Origin: Planctomycetota bacterium
GTDB lineage: Bacteria > Planctomycetota > UBA8742 > UBA2392
Assembly: GCA_016712285.1 (NCBI GenBank)
Contig: JADJRK010000001.1
Span: 1,364,001 to 1,428,000 of the forward strand
Direction of reading: 5' to 3'
DNA length: 64,000 bases
Shown one piece after another: positions 1 through 8,496 of the stretch. Both the position numbers and the translations under genes were made by a program. The notes beneath the pieces are model-generated. The model was not told the origin of the DNA. It did not search any database and saw nothing but the letters and a program-made list of their open reading frames with translations. How positions within the stretch are numbered: position 1 is the stretch's first letter; every line of letters begins with the position of its first letter.

Positions 1-1057
1 CCAGAAACCGGGCCGCCTTGTGCAGCGTGTCCGCGTCTTCGGCTGCGGCGGCAAGCAGCCCAAGGTGCAGCCACTTGGGGCCGTCCAATGCCGGCGCATG
101 GCAGGCATCGGCCGGCGAAAGCACCCCCGCCAGCACCTGTGCCCGCATCAGGGCAGCTTGCGAGTTGCCAATGCGCCGCGCGTCGCACCCCGGCACGTGC
201 CGGGTCAACGCGGCAATGCCCTCGACCAGTTGCCCATCGTTCACGAGTTGCATGGCATGGGCGCACATCACCACGGACCAGACAGGCAGGCTGCGGGAGT
301 GTTCATCGGCCAGTGCGGTGATTGCCTCAAGGGTTCGGCGCGACTCGTCCACCTTGCCCATGTCCTGCAGGGTCAGCGCCAGGCGCAATCCCATTTCCAT
401 GCTCTCTGAGGTGCTCAATTCGCCCCGGGCGAGCGCCAGGCCAAAGCGCTTGCGCATGAAGGCCACCGATGCATCCAAGTGCCGCGCCAAAAACGCGTGA
501 TGCGCCTGGGCCGTCAGCAGGCGTGTCTCCAACGCTTCGTCGTCGCATAGCCGCGCTAGCTGCACCGCGCTACCCAGCAGGGCGCCGGCGCGCGCGATGT
601 CCATCTGCTTCAGCGCGGCTTCAAGCTGTGTGAGAATGTTGTCGAGCAGCTCACTGGTGCGCAGGTTCAACCTTGCGCGCAGGCGCTCATGCGTGCCAAG
701 CGCCTCATCAAGTTCGCGCATCATCTTCAGGCCACGGTCTGAGGCGACGCTGCCAAGCCGCATTCGCGAAACCGCCCCCAGAGCCTCGACAAGCTTCAGC
801 AGGTCGCCCGCCGTCTGCGACTGGTCCTGTGCCACGTCGGCAACACGCATCGGCCCCTGCCCGGCCATCAGCCACGCCGGGTTAACCCCGAACTCACGGC
901 ACAGCGCCATGCAGAAGGCGGCGGGCACGCGCGTACCCCCAAGGTAGCGGCTGACGTTCATGAGCGAGGTGCCGGTGCGGCGCGCGATCTCGCTGCGAGA
1001 GGTTTCGCGGGTAAGCACGGTCAGGCGCTCACGCAGGGATGCTTCGTCGTCGCTCAT
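1..1057 (-). CDS. XRE-type regulator with helical-repeat C-terminus (3' end cut by window edge)
   Basis: The reading frame opens at ATG 1057 and stays open to base 1, about 352 codons, so its C-terminus lies outside the window. Residues 1-60 form a helix-turn-helix of the phage-repressor type (SEIARRTGTSLMNVSRYLGG), followed by a linker FGVNPAWLMAGQGP typical of CI-like regulators. The rest is alpha-helical and TPR-like, with no enzyme motif. It aligns along its length with the protein at 50075-51559: FGVNPAW is identical, and ADV, the DLL-x-SR-LG region, the LRxRLN segment and CDD-LxxRLL are shared. It is divergent from the secreted protein at 1168, with 110 bases between them. The likely role is a DNA-binding regulator of itself and that neighbour; the ligand or partner sensed by the helical repeats is unknown. 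Confidence 0.85.
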   Translation of the reverse strand, partial: MSDDEASLRERLTVLTRETSRSEIARRTGTSLMNVSRYLGGTRVPAAFCMALCREFGVNPAWLMAGQGPMRVADVAQDQSQTAGDLLKLVEALGAVSRMRLGSVASDRGLKMMRELDEALGTHERLRARLNLRTSELLDNILTQLEAALKQMDIARAGALLGSAVQLARLCDDEALETRLLTAQAHHAFLARHLDASVAFMRKRFGLALARGELSTSESMEMGLRLALTLQDMGKVDESRRTLEAITALADEHSRSLPVWSVVMCAHAMQLVNDGQLVEGIAALTRHVPGCDARRIGNSQAALMRAQVLAGVLSPADACHAPALDGPKWLHLGLLAAAAEDADTLHKAARFL

Positions 1058-1078
1058 GGCGTGCCTCCGTCGCTGGGG

Positions 1079-1093
1079 GTAACAAATACGTTA
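1079..1093. promoter_or_regulatory. Inverted repeat GTAAC-N5-CGTTA, candidate operator
   Basis: GTAAC (1079-1083) and CGTTA (1089-1093) are separated by five bases and lie 22-36 bases upstream of the regulator ATG at 1057. The same half-sites with the same spacing occur before the paralogous regulator at 50025-50039. A direct repeat CAAGTGCG follows at 1096-1103 and 1115-1122, 19 bases apart, which could be a second binding site. Function is inferred from position and recurrence only. Confidence 0.5.
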
Positions 1094-1167
1094 GACAAGT
1101 GCGCGGAAGATCTGCAAGTGCGGACAACACTTTCGTGAAATGAGGACGTCCCCAAGGAGGACTTACG

Positions 1168-2848
1168 ATGAACGCACGAATCTTCTGCCTACTTCTTCTC
1201 TGCTTTGGCACTGCACTGGCTGGCCAGGCTTCGGGGTCGGGCTCCGGCACACAAAACCCCGGGGGCGGCACTTCAGGCCCGCCACCAACTTCGACCAACA
1301 CCTACACCGTGACGTCCGCGCAGGACGGCTATGGACCTGCCGGCGCCTGTCGCCTTGTCGCTGGCCGACGACGACCTGACGGCCTGGATCTCGCTGAGCG
1401 GCTACACGCTGCGGTACTTCGGCCAGACCTATGGCCAGTTCCGCGTTGGCAGCAACGGCTACATCCTGATCGGCAACGGCGCCGCGACCACATCCACTTC
1501 GCCGCAGCAAGCCGGCGCGATCGCGCCGTACTGGGCCGACCTCGTGCCCGCGGCAGGCCAGATTGGCTATGAGTTGTCGGTCGAAGGCATCCTGATCGTG
1601 GAATGGCGCGATGTGGATGTACGCGTCGGCGGCACCACGGGCGCATACGCCGTGCGCATGCAGGCGCACATCAACTGCGTCACCGCCGCCATTGAGTTCC
1701 GGTATGCCGTGCCCACAAACGGACTTGCTGGCCCCACCAACGCGACAGCCAACACTGTCTCCGTGTCCGACCTTGTCGGAGTGACCACGCTGGTCGTGCC
1801 GGGCACGGACGCGGGGTTCGTTGAAACCGACGGGTCGGTCAGCAACTGGCCCGCCGACCGCCGCATTCGGTACATCGAGAACGGCCCGATGGGCAACGGT
1901 GACCCCGTGCGCATTGAATCGTCATCGGTACTGCCACAAGGCACGCCGGGGAATGCATACCTGCACCAATTCACGTCTGCGGGTGGCAGCGCCTCACACA
2001 ACTGGTTGCCGCGCGTAACCACCACGTTGCCGCAAGGCTGGACACTGACCACGGCTGGCGAACTTACGATCGACCCTGCTTACGCCACGACGGGCGTTTA
2101 CCTGTTCTGGCTCAATGCCTACGGCCTATATCACCAGGACGGCAAGTACTTCATGCTCGTGATCGCTGACCCGTTGGTGATCACGACAACTTCGCCGCTG
2201 CCTGCCGGCACCGAGAACGCGCCCTACTCGCTCGCCTTCCAGGCCATTGGCGGCATTGCCCCGCACACTTGGTCGGCAACGGGCCTGCCCACAGGCTGGA
2301 ACATCGACACCGCGGGCAACCTGACCGCGCCAGGCGCAAGCGTGATCCAGGGCCAGTACAATTTCACGGTGACGGTGGCCGACGCGCAGGCGTTGCCGGT
2401 GCAGGTCAGCTTGCCCTGCGTGATTGACATCGTGTTGCAGGGCGCGCCGCTGGTCATCACCACGACCAGCCTGGCGCCAGGTGTTGCAGGCGTCGCCTAC
2501 AGCCACCAGTTCACAGCCGCAGGCGGCTATCCCGGATACACTTGGAGCGCAAGCAACTTGCCAGCCGGTTGGACGATGGATGTGGGCGGCATGCTGAGCG
2601 CACCGTCCACCGCAGTGGCAGGCGGCACGTACAACTTCAATGCCATCGTCGAAGACACGCAACTGAACTCGACATCCAGTCCGTTCACGGTTCTGGTCGC
2701 GGGCACTTCGACGGGCCCCGGCACGAGTGTGGGCTCGAACTCAAGTTCGGGTTGCAGCACCGGTGGCAGCGGCCCGGGTGGGTTGATCTTGTTTGTACTG
2801 GTGGCAGCACTGGTAACAATCAAAGCAGTGAAACCACGCGGTGTATAA
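1168..2848 (+). CDS. Secreted Ig-repeat protein with MYXO-CTERM-like tail; reading frame broken near 1331
   Basis: A perfect Shine-Dalgarno AAGGAGG (1154-1160) precedes ATG 1168, which starts a signal peptide (MNARIFCLLLLCFGTALAG) and a Gly/Ser/Thr/Pro linker. Around 1327-1333 the frame must move by +1: the start frame runs to a stop at 1572 with nonsense, while the frame from 1331 continues to 2848 with well-formed protein. The main part holds a beta-rich domain (YTLRYFGQTYGQFRVGSNGY, then a PYWADL segment) resembling nidogen-type domains. Three putative-Ig (He_PIG-like) repeats follow, two beginning PLVITTTS. The C-terminus is SGCSTGGSGPGG, a hydrophobic stretch, then KAVKPRGV. It is probably surface-anchored. 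The break fits loss of one AT from TATATGG, but a sequencing error or true frameshifting are also possible. Confidence 0.75.
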
Positions 2849-2971
2849 GAAGTATACGAAAGGCAAGATCGCCACTGTTATGAACATCGCCGCAAGTCAT
2901 ATATATACAATAGTTTACGACAATGGGTGATTGGCACGTCGGTTGCAATACATGCTTCCGGAAGACCGGCC

Positions 2972-3035
2972 CCCAAGCCGTTTTCTACGCCGAGCTCGCC
3001 GAGGAATGTTCCTCGGCGTGTCTCGTTTTTCGCCC
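2972..3035. repeat. 64-bp direct repeat, copy 1
   Basis: Bases 2972-3035 are identical to 3148-3211, 176 bases downstream. Each copy contains the near-perfect hairpin CGCCGAGGAA/TTCCTCGGCG (2997-3018 here) followed by TCTCGTTTTT, which resembles a rho-independent terminator on the + strand. The copy is bounded by a further inverted repeat, GGCC(C)CCAAGCCG on the left and CGGCTTGGGGCC on the right (about 3055-3066). Confidence 0.85.
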
Positions 3036-3122
3036 GTTGTTCCCGAATCGAGCGACGGCTTGGGGCCCCGCGCTTCGCTTACGCCCGACTCCACCAATGC
3101 TACGTCGGGCTGCTACGCTCTC

Positions 3123-3145
3123 GGGGCAGTCCACTGGACTGCCCC
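3123..3145. repeat. Perfect inverted repeat, 11-bp arms
   Basis: GGGGCAGTCCA and TGGACTGCCCC are separated by a single C. The repeat lies immediately before the second 64-bp repeat copy. Such a compact palindrome resembles a REP-type element or cruciform more than a terminator; no T-run follows. Confidence 0.7.
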
Positions 3146-3147
3146 GA

Positions 3148-3211
3148 CCCAAGCCGTTTTCTACGCCGAGCTCGCCGAGGAATGTTCCTCGGCGTGTCTC
3201 GTTTTTCGCCC
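3148..3211. repeat. 64-bp direct repeat, copy 2
   Basis: Identical to 2972-3035; its internal hairpin spans 3173-3194 and is followed by TCTCGTTTTT. The flanking sequences of the two copies differ, so the unit is defined sharply at 64 bp. Confidence 0.85.
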
Positions 3212-3237
3212 AAAAGCCCGCGACGGAAGTCGCGGGC
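3212..3237 (-). terminator. Intrinsic terminator for the halogenase-like gene
   Basis: GCCCGCGAC (3216-3224), loop GGAA, GTCGCGGGC (3229-3237). Read on the minus strand, the hairpin is followed by TTTT (3215-3212). It lies about 90 bases past the stop codon of the minus-strand gene ending at 3329. Confidence 0.6.
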
Positions 3238-3305
3238 CGCCGACCGACAGGTCGGCGAAACTCTCGTGCGGCACAAACACTTGTCGCGGCAACTACGCCG
3301 CGACG

Positions 3306-3329
3306 CCCGCGACTGCCGTCGCGGGTTTT
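3306..3329 (+). terminator. Hairpin plus TTTT, + strand terminator
   Basis: CCCGCGAC, loop TGCC, GTCGCGGG, then TTTT at 3326-3329. It would stop + strand transcription before it enters the convergent minus-strand gene. Between this hairpin and the one at 3216 lie two more, GCCGACC/GGTCGGC (about 3239-3256) and GTCGCGGC/GCCGCGAC (about 3284-3305). Confidence 0.55.
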
Positions 3330-4558
3330 CAACCTAGCAGCGCTTGTGTTTCGCTGTCGGCGAACGCGCCGCCCTTGCCAGTTAGAAACGAGATCAGGTT
3401 GTTGTTCTCGTTGTAGATGTCGCCGGCCAGCAGGCTGGTGATGCTGCTTTGCAACAGCGGACGGCGGCGGCTTGTGACCATCTGCTTGAGAAAGTCACGG
3501 TTGTAAAAGGCGTCGATGAACGCCCAGAAGACTTTGGTGCCATGCCTGATGCGCGCCTCGTAATCCGCAAACATGGCAGCGCTGAAGTCGTTGGCATCAA
3601 ACGCGCGCGAGATCGCCTCTGCCGCCAGCTCGGCGGCCTTGGTGCTCAGGAACACGCCAGAGCTGAACACCGGGTCAATGAACGCGCCCGCGTCCCCTAC
3701 CTTGATCCAGCGGTCGCCGGCGTGGCGATCACTCGTGTAGCTGAAGTCGCTCTCGGCCCTGATTGCGCCGCACAGCTCCGCGTTTCTCATGCGTGGCGCA
3801 ATCGAGCGGCTTGCGGAAATGCTGCGCTCAAAGAACTCGCCTGCGCTCAACCCGCTTTCTGCAAAGTAGCCGGCATCGGCCACGACGCCGACACTGGTCG
3901 TGCCATCGGTAAACGGGATCAGCCAGAACCATCCCATGCGGGAATCGCCAAAGCGGGCGATGATGATGTTGCCGGGGTCCTGCTCACAGCGCACGACGTT
4001 CTTGAAGTGCCCGAACGCTGTGACCTTGCGATGGCTTGGATGAATCTTGCGCTGGCGTTGCCTGGTGCTGAGAAACGTCCAGCGCCCTGACACGTCGCAC
4101 ACGATCTTGGCGCTGATCTCGCCAGCCGGCGTTGTCACCACCGCCGCGTCGTCCGAGACTCGCAACTCATCGGCCTGCAGCGGCTGGTGAACCGTGACCC
4201 CGAGCTCGCGCGCATGATCCAGCAACAATTCGTCAAACGCCGCGCGTTGCACTTGAAAGGCGTACGGATGGTCCTTGTCGAGGCCGTTCTTGAACCAGAA
4301 GCACTCTTCTTCGAGGGACTCGTCAATCACAAAGCGCGCGCCATGCTTTACCATGAACCCGGCGTCGTGAATCTTTGGCAGCACGCCCGTCTTGGCAAAG
4401 ATGTCGATGCTGAATGGCAGCAGGCTTTCGCCAATGCGGAAGCGCGGAAACGTGTCGCGCTCAATGATGCACACGCGGCGGCCCTGCTGCGCCAGCAACG
4501 CGCCAAGGGTGCTGCCGCCGGGGCCGCCACCGATGATCGTAACGTCAAAAGACTGCAT
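3329..4558 (-). CDS. FAD-dependent halogenase-like monooxygenase
   Basis: About 409 residues if started at ATG 4558 (MQSFDVTIIGGGPGG); an upstream in-frame start at 4624 adds residues that do not look like protein. Residues 8-15 give the Rossmann GxGxxG for FAD. Later come the flavin-halogenase marker WxWxIP (GWFWLIPFTDG) and DPVFSSGVFLS, matching the FxxPxxSxG motif of that family, plus GDAGAFIDP, the FAD-ribityl contact. A lysine in FMVKHGARF could be the halogenase lysine, but I cannot align it with certainty. The alternative is a geranylgeranyl-reductase-like or other FAD hydroxylase. It stands alone, divergent from lgt, with no biosynthetic cluster nearby. Substrate is unknown. Confidence 0.75.
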   Translation of the reverse strand: MQSFDVTIIGGGPGGSTLGALLAQQGRRVCIIERDTFPRFRIGESLLPFSIDIFAKTGVLPKIHDAGFMVKHGARFVIDESLEEECFWFKNGLDKDHPYAFQVQRAAFDELLLDHARELGVTVHQPLQADELRVSDDAAVVTTPAGEISAKIVCDVSGRWTFLSTRQRQRKIHPSHRKVTAFGHFKNVVRCEQDPGNIIIARFGDSRMGWFWLIPFTDGTTSVGVVADAGYFAESGLSAGEFFERSISASRSIAPRMRNAELCGAIRAESDFSYTSDRHAGDRWIKVGDAGAFIDPVFSSGVFLSTKAAELAAEAISRAFDANDFSAAMFADYEARIRHGTKVFWAFIDAFYNRDFLKQMVTSRRRPLLQSSITSLLAGDIYNENNNLISFLTGKGGAFADSETQALLG

Positions 4559-4668
4559 GGCCCGATTGTGCGGCGGCGCAGCCCCTAAAACAAGCGGCCT
4601 GAAGCGGAGTATGGCAGTCCGCAATTCGTATCACTAGAGTGCCGCCCTTGCCGTTACAGGAACTGAGC

Positions 4669-5901
4669 GTGCTGTCACTACTGCCTCACCCGAACATCGA
4701 CCCCGTGATTTTCCAGCTTGGCGATACTCCGCTTGCGCTGCGCTGGTACGGGTTGATGTATGTGCTGGCATTCACGATCGGCTACCTGTTCCTGCGCTGG
4801 CTTCAGAAGACCGGCTACCTGCGCTGCAAAGCCGAAGACATCACCAACATCATCGTGTACGGCGTGCTGGGCACGTTCGTGGGCGGGCGCCTTGGCTATC
4901 TGCTGTTCTACCAGTTCGACAAGCTGGTGCTGAACAAGGACAACCTTGAGCTGGGCGCGCGCATCAAGATGATTTTCGCGGTCTGGGACGGCGGCATGAG
5001 CTTTCACGGCGGCGTGTTCGGCGTCGGCCTTGCGGTGCTGCTGTATGCGTGGCGGCACAAAGCCAGCGTGTGGAACATCCTGGACGCCGGTGTGCACATC
5101 GTACCGCTGGGCGTGGCGCTGGTGCGCGTCGGCAACTTCATCAACGGCGAGTTGTACGGCCGCGCAATCACCGACGATGCGGGCAAGCCGATCTACGACG
5201 CCGACAAGCTGCCGTGGTACGCCATGAAGTTCCCCACGGACCACAACGACACCATCGCGCAAGGCAAATTGACGCGCGCCCTGCAGGACGACTGGATGGC
5301 AGCCAACCCCGGCGCCAGCTACCGCGACATTCCCAACGAAGCCCTGCACCCGCTGCCCGTGAAACCCGAAATCTGGGAGCAGGTGCAGCAATACTTCCCC
5401 GGCCGCTACCCAAGCCAGGCTGTGCAGTTCCTGTTTGAAGGCGTGACCGTGCTGCTGCTGGTGTGGCTGCTGCGGCGCCGCCTGAAGTTTCCCGGGCAGT
5501 TGGCGGGCGCATTCCTGATGCTGTACGCGATCTTCCGTATCCCAGCCGAGATGATCCGGCAACCGGACAGCCAGATCGACCCCGCGCAAGCCGAAGCTCT
5601 TGGCGGCACAGCGCAGTTTCTGCACTCGATTGGCTTGACGATGGGTCAGTTTTTGTCGGTGGTGATTTTCGCCTGTGGCCTAGCGATGTTCTTCATGCAC
5701 CGGGTGGCGAAGTTGCGCGGCAAAGAATACAGCGCCGAAGAAAGGCGCGGCGGGTTCTGGCGCGAAACCATCCGCGACTTCCCAGAGATCATCGGCGTGC
5801 GCAAGAAGAAAGAAGCTGCTTCCGGCGACACGCCCGATGAGCCGGAACCAGACAAGCGGGACGCAAGCAAACCAGACGAGCAGCCGCCCGCAGCCAGTTG
5901 A
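4669..5901 (+). CDS. lgt: Prolipoprotein diacylglyceryl transferase
   Basis: Transfers diacylglycerol from phosphatidylglycerol to the lipobox cysteine of preprolipoproteins in the inner membrane. Visible Lgt landmarks are LRWYGLMYVLAF near the N-terminus, GGMSFHGGVFGV (the essential HGG), the signature RVGNFINGELYGR, PSQAVQFLFEG and FRIPAEMIRQPDSQ. Several membrane segments are evident. At about 410 residues it is much longer than typical Lgt (about 270). An insert of roughly 75 residues follows ELYGR, and a charged Glu/Lys/Asp-rich tail extends the C-terminus. I prefer GTG 4669, preceded by CAGGAA; GTG 4639 is the alternative. A substrate is at hand: the lipoprotein at 8497-11457. Confidence 0.95.
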   Translation: MLSLLPHPNIDPVIFQLGDTPLALRWYGLMYVLAFTIGYLFLRWLQKTGYLRCKAEDITNIIVYGVLGTFVGGRLGYLLFYQFDKLVLNKDNLELGARIKMIFAVWDGGMSFHGGVFGVGLAVLLYAWRHKASVWNILDAGVHIVPLGVALVRVGNFINGELYGRAITDDAGKPIYDADKLPWYAMKFPTDHNDTIAQGKLTRALQDDWMAANPGASYRDIPNEALHPLPVKPEIWEQVQQYFPGRYPSQAVQFLFEGVTVLLLVWLLRRRLKFPGQLAGAFLMLYAIFRIPAEMIRQPDSQIDPAQAEALGGTAQFLHSIGLTMGQFLSVVIFACGLAMFFMHRVAKLRGKEYSAEERRGGFWRETIRDFPEIIGVRKKKEAASGDTPDEPEPDKRDASKPDEQPPAAS

Positions 5902-5913
5902 TCCGGCTGTCGA

Positions 5914-8385
5914 TCAGCGCAGTGTCACTTCGAGAATTTCGCCCGCGTGGGTGCCGATTACGACGCGCGTCTTGTCGCCGGTTGCGGCGGCGACCAGCGC
6001 GACCCCGGGTCGAGTCATGTCGACGGTCTTTGCAATCGTCATTGTCGCCGGGTCGAGCACCGAAATGCCGCTCTTGCTGAACACCAGCAGGCCCTTGCCG
6101 TCGGGCGTGGCTGCCACGAATGCCTGCTCTGCATCAAACACCGGGCCCTGTACGCCATCCGGCAGCAGGCGCTGCACATGGTTGCCAAAGGCCGCATAAA
6201 CGGCCTCGCCGGTGTCGGTCATCATCACAACCGGCGCGGGCAGGTTCGGAAAGCTGCTGATCATACGCAGGCCCTCTTCCCCAAAGTCGTATCGCGCAAC
6301 GGTCTTGCCGGCACTCACCCACAGCTCTCCGGCGCGCCACAGCATGGTGGTGATTGCCGCGCCGTCATCGCTTACCTGCACCGGGTCAGTGCCCGTAGAG
6401 GTACGCACGCGGCCCTTGCTGTCACCGATCAACATCAGGCCAGCCGACGGATACGACAGGCTGGTGATGCGCACACCGGGCAGATGCACAACCTGGTTGC
6501 GCATGATGTTCAGGTTGCCGGCGTCCAGCTCAATGACTTCACCGGCGTCAGTGCCCACAGCTACACGCTGGCCGTCGCCGCGCACCGCTAGCGCCGTGAT
6601 GGACCCGCGCAATTTCTGGGTGTGTGCGGGCTCCGACTGGCCGGGCATCCAGCTTCGGACCTCGCCCTCTTCGGTGCCTGAGTACACAACGGGCCCATTG
6701 CGCTCTGCGGCAACGGCCGCAATGCCACCCTTGGGCGCCGCCTTGAACCGGCGCACCGAGGGCTCAAGCTTTGCAGCGTCTCCGCCGTCGGTCGGCTGCG
6801 TGCCGCTGCCATCGCGCAGGAAGAACCACCATCCGCCGAACGCTGCGGCGCCGATGATGACCAGGGCCAACAAGGCGCCCAGGCCGCCACTCTTCTTGCG
6901 CGGCGCGACATATATCGATTGTGCCGGCGCATCCATGCCGACCGGGGCGTGCAGCCCGCTGGCGTGGCGCTCGATACTTGAACTGGACGCCGCGGCACGT
7001 TCACGCGCCGAGCCATCCATGATCGAGCTTTTCTCGAACGTGGGGAAACTCTTGGCCGCGTATGTCTGCCACTCGCTTTCGTCCATCTCGGGGTTCTGCA
7101 CCACGGGCTGGCGGCGACTTGAACTGCTGGTGGGGCGCTGCTCGCGGTGCGGCGACATCGCGGGGTTGCTGTTGGTCGCGCGGCGCACGCCGGAACCTTC
7201 GCCGGTGTCGCGCGGCAGTGCCGCAATCTGCCCTGAGCTGCGACGCGCGCGTGAGCGAGCCTCACGTACCATGTCGCCCGTCAGTTCGGCCATTTCGCTA
7301 GGCAGCGGCTTTGGTTTGGCTGCCGGCTCAGGAATTGCCGCATGCATACCGCTGCGCGCCTTCTCGGCGGCTTTGCGCAACTTCTCGAGGTGCGGCGACT
7401 CGACTCGTCCCTTGTCGAGTTCTTCGACGGCTTCGCTTTCTTTTGCCTTGTTGATTGCGTCGACGTCAATCTTCACGCCCGCGGTCGCAAACAATGTCGC
7501 GCCCTCAGAAAGCAGCTTCTGGGTGCGCTTGTTGGCGCGGGCGATTTCGACCAGTCGGCGCGCGACCGCATCCAGGTCCTTGGCGCGCTTGGCCGGGTCT
7601 TTCTGCGTCAACTCATGGATGACGCGCGTCAGCTGGCGGCTGGCTTCGTCCTTGACCATGTTCTCGGGCACGACAATCCGGCTGGTCACGTGTTGCAGCG
7701 CCACAGCCATGGGCGTCGCGCCCTGGAACGGCGGGCGCCCCACGAACAGGTGGAACAGCGTCGCGCCAAGGCTGTAGGCGTCGGCGAGCGGGCCCACGCT
7801 TTCGCCCTGCGCCTGCTCGGGCGCCATGTAATCGGGGGTGCCCATGATCGCGCCGGTCATGGTCAGGCCTGACTCGCTGGCCAGCGCGCGCGCCAACCCG
7901 AAGTCAGCGACCTTGACGCCGCCCGTGTTCGGCAGCATCAGGTTTGCCGGCTTGATGTCGCGGTGGATCACGTCGTTCTTGTGCGCTGAATCCAGCGCAC
8001 GGGCGGCGCCGGCGCCAATGTCGGCAACCACCGCGGCACTCTGGGGCCCAAGGCGGCGCAGCAGTTCCAGCGCGTCGGTGCCGTCGATGAACTCCATGAC
8101 CAGGTAATAGTAGCCGGACTCTTCGCCCACGTCATACACACGCACCGTGTTGACGTGGTTGAGCCGCGCCGCCAGTTTGGCTTCGCGCATGAAGCGCTCA
8201 ACCAGGTTGGAATTAATCGCCAGGTGAGGCGGCAGAATCTTGACCGCGACCTCGATGTCGAGGCCCTGGTGCATGCCCTTGTAGACCGTACCCATGGCGC
8301 CGCGGCCGCAGATACGCAGCAGCTTGCACTTGCCGATGGTGTAGCCCACCAGCGACTTCTGGTCCGGTGCTGGGGGTTTTGCCAT
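5914..8385 (-). CDS. Transmembrane Ser/Thr protein kinase with C-terminal beta-propeller-like domain
   Basis: About 823 residues from ATG 8385 (CGGAG six bases upstream); GTG 8412 is a possible longer start. The N-terminal kinase is complete: glycine loop GRGAMGTVYKG, VAVK lysine near 49, HRDIKPAN near 141-148 and DFGLA near 161. TGAIMGTPDYMAPEQAQG is a typical activation segment of PknB-like Hanks kinases. A basic, Ser-rich linker leads to one membrane helix (ALLALVIIGAAAFGGWWFF). The remaining 280 or so residues are repeated beta-strand units (for example VRSWMPGQ, VIELDAG, ISVLDPATMTIAKTVD) resembling WD40/PQQ propeller blades, presumably outside the cytoplasm. It probably senses an extracytoplasmic signal; ligand and targets are unknown. 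It is convergent with lgt, 12 bases apart. Confidence 0.92.
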   Translation of the reverse strand: MAKPPAPDQKSLVGYTIGKCKLLRICGRGAMGTVYKGMHQGLDIEVAVKILPPHLAINSNLVERFMREAKLAARLNHVNTVRVYDVGEESGYYYLVMEFIDGTDALELLRRLGPQSAAVVADIGAGAARALDSAHKNDVIHRDIKPANLMLPNTGGVKVADFGLARALASESGLTMTGAIMGTPDYMAPEQAQGESVGPLADAYSLGATLFHLFVGRPPFQGATPMAVALQHVTSRIVVPENMVKDEASRQLTRVIHELTQKDPAKRAKDLDAVARRLVEIARANKRTQKLLSEGATLFATAGVKIDVDAINKAKESEAVEELDKGRVESPHLEKLRKAAEKARSGMHAAIPEPAAKPKPLPSEMAELTGDMVREARSRARRSSGQIAALPRDTGEGSGVRRATNSNPAMSPHREQRPTSSSSRRQPVVQNPEMDESEWQTYAAKSFPTFEKSSIMDGSARERAAASSSSIERHASGLHAPVGMDAPAQSIYVAPRKKSGGLGALLALVIIGAAAFGGWWFFLRDGSGTQPTDGGDAAKLEPSVRRFKAAPKGGIAAVAAERNGPVVYSGTEEGEVRSWMPGQSEPAHTQKLRGSITALAVRGDGQRVAVGTDAGEVIELDAGNLNIMRNQVVHLPGVRITSLSYPSAGLMLIGDSKGRVRTSTGTDPVQVSDDGAAITTMLWRAGELWVSAGKTVARYDFGEEGLRMISSFPNLPAPVVMMTDTGEAVYAAFGNHVQRLLPDGVQGPVFDAEQAFVAATPDGKGLLVFSKSGISVLDPATMTIAKTVDMTRPGVALVAAATGDKTRVVIGTHAGEILEVTLR

Positions 8386-8496
8386 GCAGGGCTCCGAACG
8401 CACGAAACGCACTTGCTACGCGCATTTTGGCCCAATGCGACGGTTTAGTCGAGGGGCTGTGTGCCTGTGGAAAAGATAACCGTGCGCCCGGTCACT

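Larger units (their letters stand above)
2849..3328. other. Gene-free stretch packed with hairpins and a 64-bp direct repeat
   Basis: No credible gene is seen. The first 90 bases are AT-rich (CATATATATACAATAG near 2900). From 2965 to 3329 the DNA is almost continuous inverted repeats, described separately. It lies between the convergent ends of the surface-protein gene and the halogenase-like gene, so part of it probably serves as a bidirectional terminator. The repeats are more elaborate than termination needs. Confidence 0.7.

Noticed and set aside
2972..3211. CRISPR-like repetition
   Set aside because: Only two copies of the 64-bp unit, unequal flanks, no spacer array and no cas genes.
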